NCBI RefSeq assembly: GCF_033100115.1
Contig: NZ_CP136910.1
Span: 1,178,001-1,242,000, forward strand
Direction: 5' to 3'
DNA: 64,000 nt
Origin: Anaerocolumna sp. AGMB13020
GTDB lineage: Bacteria > Bacillota > Clostridia > Lachnospirales > Lachnospiraceae
The notes under the pieces are model-generated. The model had not been told where the DNA came from, did no database searches, and saw only the letters and a list, made by a program, of their open reading frames with translations. Below, piece after piece: positions 62,901 through 64,000 of the stretch. Numbering within the stretch: the stretch's first letter is position 1; each line of letters begins with the position of its first letter. The position numbers and the translations under genes were made by a program.

Positions 62901-64000
62901 GATAATTCAACCGCCTTTTTTAATCTGGTATTATATACCTTACTATTAGTATATTTTGCGACTTTCTCAACGCCATCTTTCGTAGATAGATTGTTATCCT
63001 TTTTCACATTATAGGCAGTTTGAGTGAGGTCATTACTGGAAACAAAAACAGTTGCCGGCTCTACATCTCCACCTTTTGTACTTAGGCTTTCCATTCTTGC
63101 AACCATACCATGGGTAATGGAAAGAGTTGCTGCTCCTTTGTTATCCGTCATATAACTCTTTATACCATTCTGCCAATACGTTCTGTTATTGGAAATAGCA
63201 TTTAATGTCATTAATAGGTCTAAATATCTCAAGTCTAATTCTTCTATTGCTGTTATGCTATATTTTTTTAAATTATCATTATTATCGAGACCATTTGTAT
63301 TATAAGTTACCATGCCCTCTAGTTCCCAGCTTGAAGTTAAAAACTCTGTTGGTAAAGAATTATAATTCATAAACTCTTCCATATTCTTTTTAATATCTAC
63401 GGTATAAGTCCACCCGTCTTTATCTGACCCTTTTGTATTTGTATCAGTTATAAAAGACCATACTTTTAAAGAGTCACTTACTTTTGAACTGGAAGGTTTC
63501 GTTAATAAATTATTAAATTCAGGATCTTTGGAAAGTGACAGAAAATTGCGATTATTTTTGATAAAAAGTCCTAGTACCTTTTGATAAAATACTCCGTCCT
63601 TGGCAGGATTCACATTTGTTCTATGACTGGAATCAAAATACACAATTCTACCGGTAGTTTCCGGATCATTTTTGCCTCCATTTAGCTTTAATGAGCCATT
63701 TATGCTGGTTCTCCTTGCTAAATACACCTGTTCCTTTGTATTAAAGTTCTGCCGATACAAGTATTCTGACAAAGTATTCGAACATATCCATAACGAATCA
63801 GTTCCAGTGTAAGGTATAACTTTTTTTATGGTTTTTAATGTATCACTATAACCGTCATCACTTGCTGTTGAAATTTTTGTCGGATAAAATTTCACTATAA
63901 AGACAGGATGTGTTACAGGCCAAATAGACGCGTTACCGCTTTTTGTACCTGCAACAACTGCTGAACCCTTTTTACCTAACACATAACTGTCTGATTCCGA
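53621..64000 (-). CDS. Giant glycine-rich surface protein 2, 5' end outside window (at least 3459 residues)
   Basis: The frame stays open to the window edge (SESDSYVLGKKGSAVVAG, matching SKSESYVLGKQGGAVVAG of protein 1), so only the signal/anchor region is missing. Order: unrecognised N-terminal region, a threonine/proline linker (PTITPTPSGSITPTPTIDIE) that protein 1 lacks, InlB-like repeat, cysteine-rich and LamG-like regions, then two glycine-rich modules (three in protein 1), and the shared C-terminal region. Before its first glycine-rich module it has a unique ~170-residue insert (WGRVYYHDSTTGQYF, ELWMAIGTSSG). Divergence from protein 1 rises from C to N terminus. Adhesin role inferred. 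Confidence 0.85.
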   Translation of the reverse strand, partial: SESDSYVLGKKGSAVVAGTKSGNASIWPVTHPVFIVKFYPTKISTASDDGYSDTLKTIKKVIPYTGTDSLWICSNTLSEYLYRQNFNTKEQVYLARRTSINGSLKLNGGKNDPETTGRIVYFDSSHRTNVNPAKDGVFYQKVLGLFIKNNRNFLSLSKDPEFNNLLTKPSSSKVSDSLKVWSFITDTNTKGSDKDGWTYTVDIKKNMEEFMNYNSLPTEFLTSSWELEGMVTYNTNGLDNNDNLKKYSITAIEELDLRYLDLLMTLNAISNNRTYWQNGIKSYMTDNKGAATLSITHGMVARMESLSTKGGDVEPATVFVSSNDLTQTAYNVKKDNNLSTKDGVEKVAKYTNSKVYNTRLKKAVELSGSKTYKSTGIYSTAIISRILSEEVRKIKDSKLVWGDSYNDAELIKLLKFQIKDASPWYGTNWALEPPIFSSVNYKAILRTDSTDFNKIKGKNGPLYSASTKSINLIKYYELTDPSKKYENTVTTNDVVSTQVSLNAIDSKGKKAGDTNEWKDFIKRNGIKNFKVKVVLYRDNGGSDFKAVGKLTQIHTGSKTWCTSDSWKAYTADAMLKLLEGNEPIDTWVDPSIASMELDKKKGEVPVNYAARVYIKYQAKDKKWYYTSGKEVESKESLSISSVLTKIPDVRESNKVTHTYFWTTPTITPTPSGSITPTPTIDIEVDYPSDSWSSRVPSLAYAEIKEGTIYNETFEAMAGVPSTRTLYFSSGGNEFMADLQVDYEHDTTATREYITHYNGTECEYKENDKLIGGTGKYSENLTFVGDSTGKTISKSVTAESSQIATPEGNNSGNITVSGHTGETTLWAQWSGSIDNGTQEPSDIGSFDAGKAGSPCKGKDYDVGKLRTKADPSTDWKVDAYNNALKQATKWATDMEGTNSSYTVQKIADSDGQVRQYKVGNAVITITLTGGSNGYSNTTQRSYGGGTYSSSSASAASLNSNDKGKLGSGWGWSPGTLGSGSGYSDCGHGHGATGWHTAPVAAVPPDKNGNGGKPAVPGVEHSHNCGDFNEAKDITQGASGTINYTIKVTFQNGTLTSNNSDGNSADVAATAKTGLSSLPAHALCGPCCDHDLPAIEDVWTQDLTYDTIKITKSNVYKLQNGYVTEMSDITYDGEDKIIAGITQGDPNIFYNIAAYNNPAYNKDKKLTNGSQIGRIRYSLQEAQGDKVYYEEMSNGEYKRTNKCDGLAKIQSQVNPAPPAKTGHELGYASGILYSNGKTAGFGTAPAVNITTEDFVSDNTATVTTPKTAYGNKLDSRDLKTEEWKRFYTRRTQLVTATVISDMLILQTSSGDQSPVYYEENTKAVKAQEDFNSLQASGDVEKASSQEQVDAKWNKMWTNNATTFAKATDTVVNVGSYNGKYNQTSSKYKGTGNNAIISTRFDNDLSVFSSPKDELGLARVTSNQTFTRPAYGTTNIASPGKAQARMNREKDLLLFVDKIKQDPTNSNEKYITGDSYIFYIPVLKYKVVGDLIVTVPEDAGQIKDAGEGEYYDDDGSGGDGDEISEAFEEEESDILIEAGYDYGPGLLYESKYSAYDDNSDYKVNDFIVLNAVAAQDAMIVKSEVEDQRTEEGIVKDAIETLKALEKCPGTPALCEYRALNCKYTLDTTSLSFNLDKIETENVYDDDASGTTDEYITNNIVNTDGAHTTYKLPEGFTLTSGDETYSGFGTGQFLKVAGAGTSLHFSYNDCKIYLTPTSRVRISADIYIPAATAPNTMLFSMGSVGLYLPANTGSPAFITSTGEKRTSSVNILGRKVKVVATFSLGSLYDCELSIDGTKVITQITAGLTEAQIAAAAIDESMRGDGLNIGCWEYNTSYATNFYTDNIVITRCGGTLEHTASCYTTYKQANPVYQDLYNGIPIKKDSTKVTSIDWTGIFNDGSYGIVSNYSKHVHEFSCLNIGSEGYQIALAEAKAGNWTALKKELGTDLFQKVVTQFNINDTNIPEGMLTKTYNGKLWGRVYYHDSTTGQYFANDTEVLNTNSTFKYSCLNQIQNLKTGSKYEFMLYYPENGQTNIWKQTNRPQDELETNSDGSQSAAGYEAVAIQMNDNFWGGLVKSTSGASLLDGSTYHDNWWYAIGSYAPYVTATGIPGGNNTIVNKVELWMAIGTSSGVSNVDSNTSKTAVLDTETEKVTQVPTVPSGTAYNFGYTGSYQIFTAPTAGTYTFETWGAQASGYYSGLGGYSKGNYTLASGQQVYIYVGGQYGYNGGGTSSGNGDINATTYGGGATDIRVGGSSLNNRVIVAGGGGGGNYSGSWYSGTGGNYASASYSLGQGQDYSHACSNYVGAGGGGYYGGAASSDGASYGGQGGSGYIGGVTNGSMTSGTRSGNGYATITLLSGETVSSYDTIITNNTVQNPTGVVKAGQTYTYGYTGGVQAITLPAGTYQLEAFGAAGGGNTASGTSRGSRGGKGGYTAGTVTLKETTTLYIYVGEKGNTDTGTAAGGWNGGGNAVWASTTKMGAGGGATDFRITAGNWNDFNSLKSRILVAGGGGGSDDTGEASGAYHSKQPGTYSTPLANDNDETGGAGGGINGGGAVTSGYEANYGYGTQTGGGTAAAGGVNGGFGYGGANTNSAADYGGGGGGYYGGASGGGAYQGGAGGSSYVSGYTGCDTTYRANQKYAAFTNVTLQQGVRAGNGYARVTVLDVKTIPEDNELFNFIKANMNLIPDKVTTDGVTIVNPIWNCKTRNNTGISYTEQTILTCTEPHHSSGHYDYASDICWDPCGKDDNHKHTKLEVIDANGTKVQQATYITLDNFFKIYYPNAGDFMGNDSYGILQPSVYRGKGYKQGMDTTEWTREKYVKFDFDVLYERRGVWESYAAGNWIPLEIIDASTTRKYALTGGTKLTIDGNTYVFDRANGLLQCNGGSTTLIEGNNMAVMNGKIFVWNNDGTVNVSDPCKEYNFYCLLENNEHACVEAQFAVEGINYDGQSTTEEPYTGNDSYEEEYDIYYYGNTYSTNKDRFSDFTSNHTAAKMAYLDVIGRIGNLIVEDSDDMRFSNYFKKSIAETNEDWLVQGIISRVDSSISEHYLSWHRNTAGYPLAVDVRGEQVSKEKGYYNTWGAQEWTTKAESNGLSLSADKNSKSILQAEQLKLGYNVLFDVTTMGDYNQYLQVIPYFYALNKTSGELTPVDVYINNDGNTQPINYFGLYSEYMDDSGNYKEGYDTLADKLYKYTMYLNWTEEATRRNYTAGGKEASNTDAVRDYFIEPVRDAEGEITTYKYLTVPFGNFYNLGTLQCLQPGVRARTFVGGSQVSAIKEQASRLGITTNGINGGIETNLDDEFVSEMFYHQAQRWHLSIGVPSSSTFVAYREKGIHLAPEDNWYVASYVEEGVVKTKQYSKAFLTANVAEKEYDVGTAFLISGTEYTITSEYQAGKEFNDNDDYVILMTADIKAIGDEWNLKYSTGNDNGYITVDGTTYTFDGTIPTFIAAYDTKSSLVDISIQHTH

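Overview
The window (about 64 kb, AT-rich, strong AGGAGG-type ribosome binding sites, several TTG/GTG starts) looks like the chromosome of an anaerobic Gram-positive Clostridia/Lachnospiraceae-type bacterium. The evidence is a monoderm-style secretion repertoire: a Firmicutes-type type VII secretion system (T7SSb), a Tad-like pilus machine with no secretin, surface proteins with InlB-like, leucine-rich and glycine-rich modules, and homologues of the Bacillus ywqJ-ywqK-ywqL genes. I recognised no rRNA, tRNA, CRISPR array or intact transposase.

Layout. (1) 1-5.6 kb: the start of a secreted PHP-type metallohydrolase (minus strand, cut by the window edge), a membrane-anchored trigger-factor-like foldase with a good sigma-A promoter, and an aminoglycoside/choline-kinase-like phosphotransferase. 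(2) 4.26-7.7 kb: a decayed zone with a frameshifted fragment of the T7SS toxin gene, two copies each of a 94-base and a 121-base repeat, hairpins, broken reading frames and one orphan ORF that could be an immunity gene. (3) 7.7-21.1 kb, minus strand: a T7SS operon, in transcription order a 2-TM protein, a degenerate GGDEF membrane protein, a small unknown, a DUF6382-like protein, a MinD/CpaE-like ATPase, EsaB/YukD, EssC, a WXG100 protein, a coiled-coil protein, a TPR protein, a second WXG100 protein, a polymorphic toxin with a CdiA-tRNase-like C terminus, and a pentapeptide-repeat protein (candidate immunity). (4) 21.2-36.0 kb, minus strand: a Tad-like pilus operon, in transcription order a degenerate M23 protein, an unknown membrane protein, a CpaB/SAF-like protein, an unknown, a TadZ-like protein, a membrane-anchored TadA/CpaF ATPase, a TadB-TadC fusion, the major pilin candidate followed by a terminator, a run of pilin-like minor subunits (one with an InlB repeat), and secreted accessory proteins. 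(5) 36.6-39.7 kb, minus strand: a 44-codon-scale small ORF, a YwqJ-like deaminase toxin, a YwqK-like antitoxin and endonuclease V, the same order as B. subtilis ywqJ-ywqK-ywqL. (6) 40.0-64 kb, minus strand: two giant (3786 aa and at least 3459 aa) glycine-rich surface proteins separated by a BspA-type leucine-rich repeat protein. The last ~3.28 kb of the two giant genes align without gaps and are almost identical, and each is followed by a copy of the same structured terminator.

How the parts may work together (inference). The Tad-like machine and the T7SS sit back to back, and the upstream regions of the Tad operon, the major pilin gene and the T7SS operon share a 12-13 base motif (TCTRTCATATTAA read on the minus strand). 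This suggests co-regulation of a surface-interaction programme: pili and giant adhesins for contact, and T7SS toxins with immunity proteins for contact-dependent competition. The T7SS locus lacks recognisable EssA, EssB and EsaA and instead carries several proteins of unclear role, so it may be a divergent T7SS subtype.
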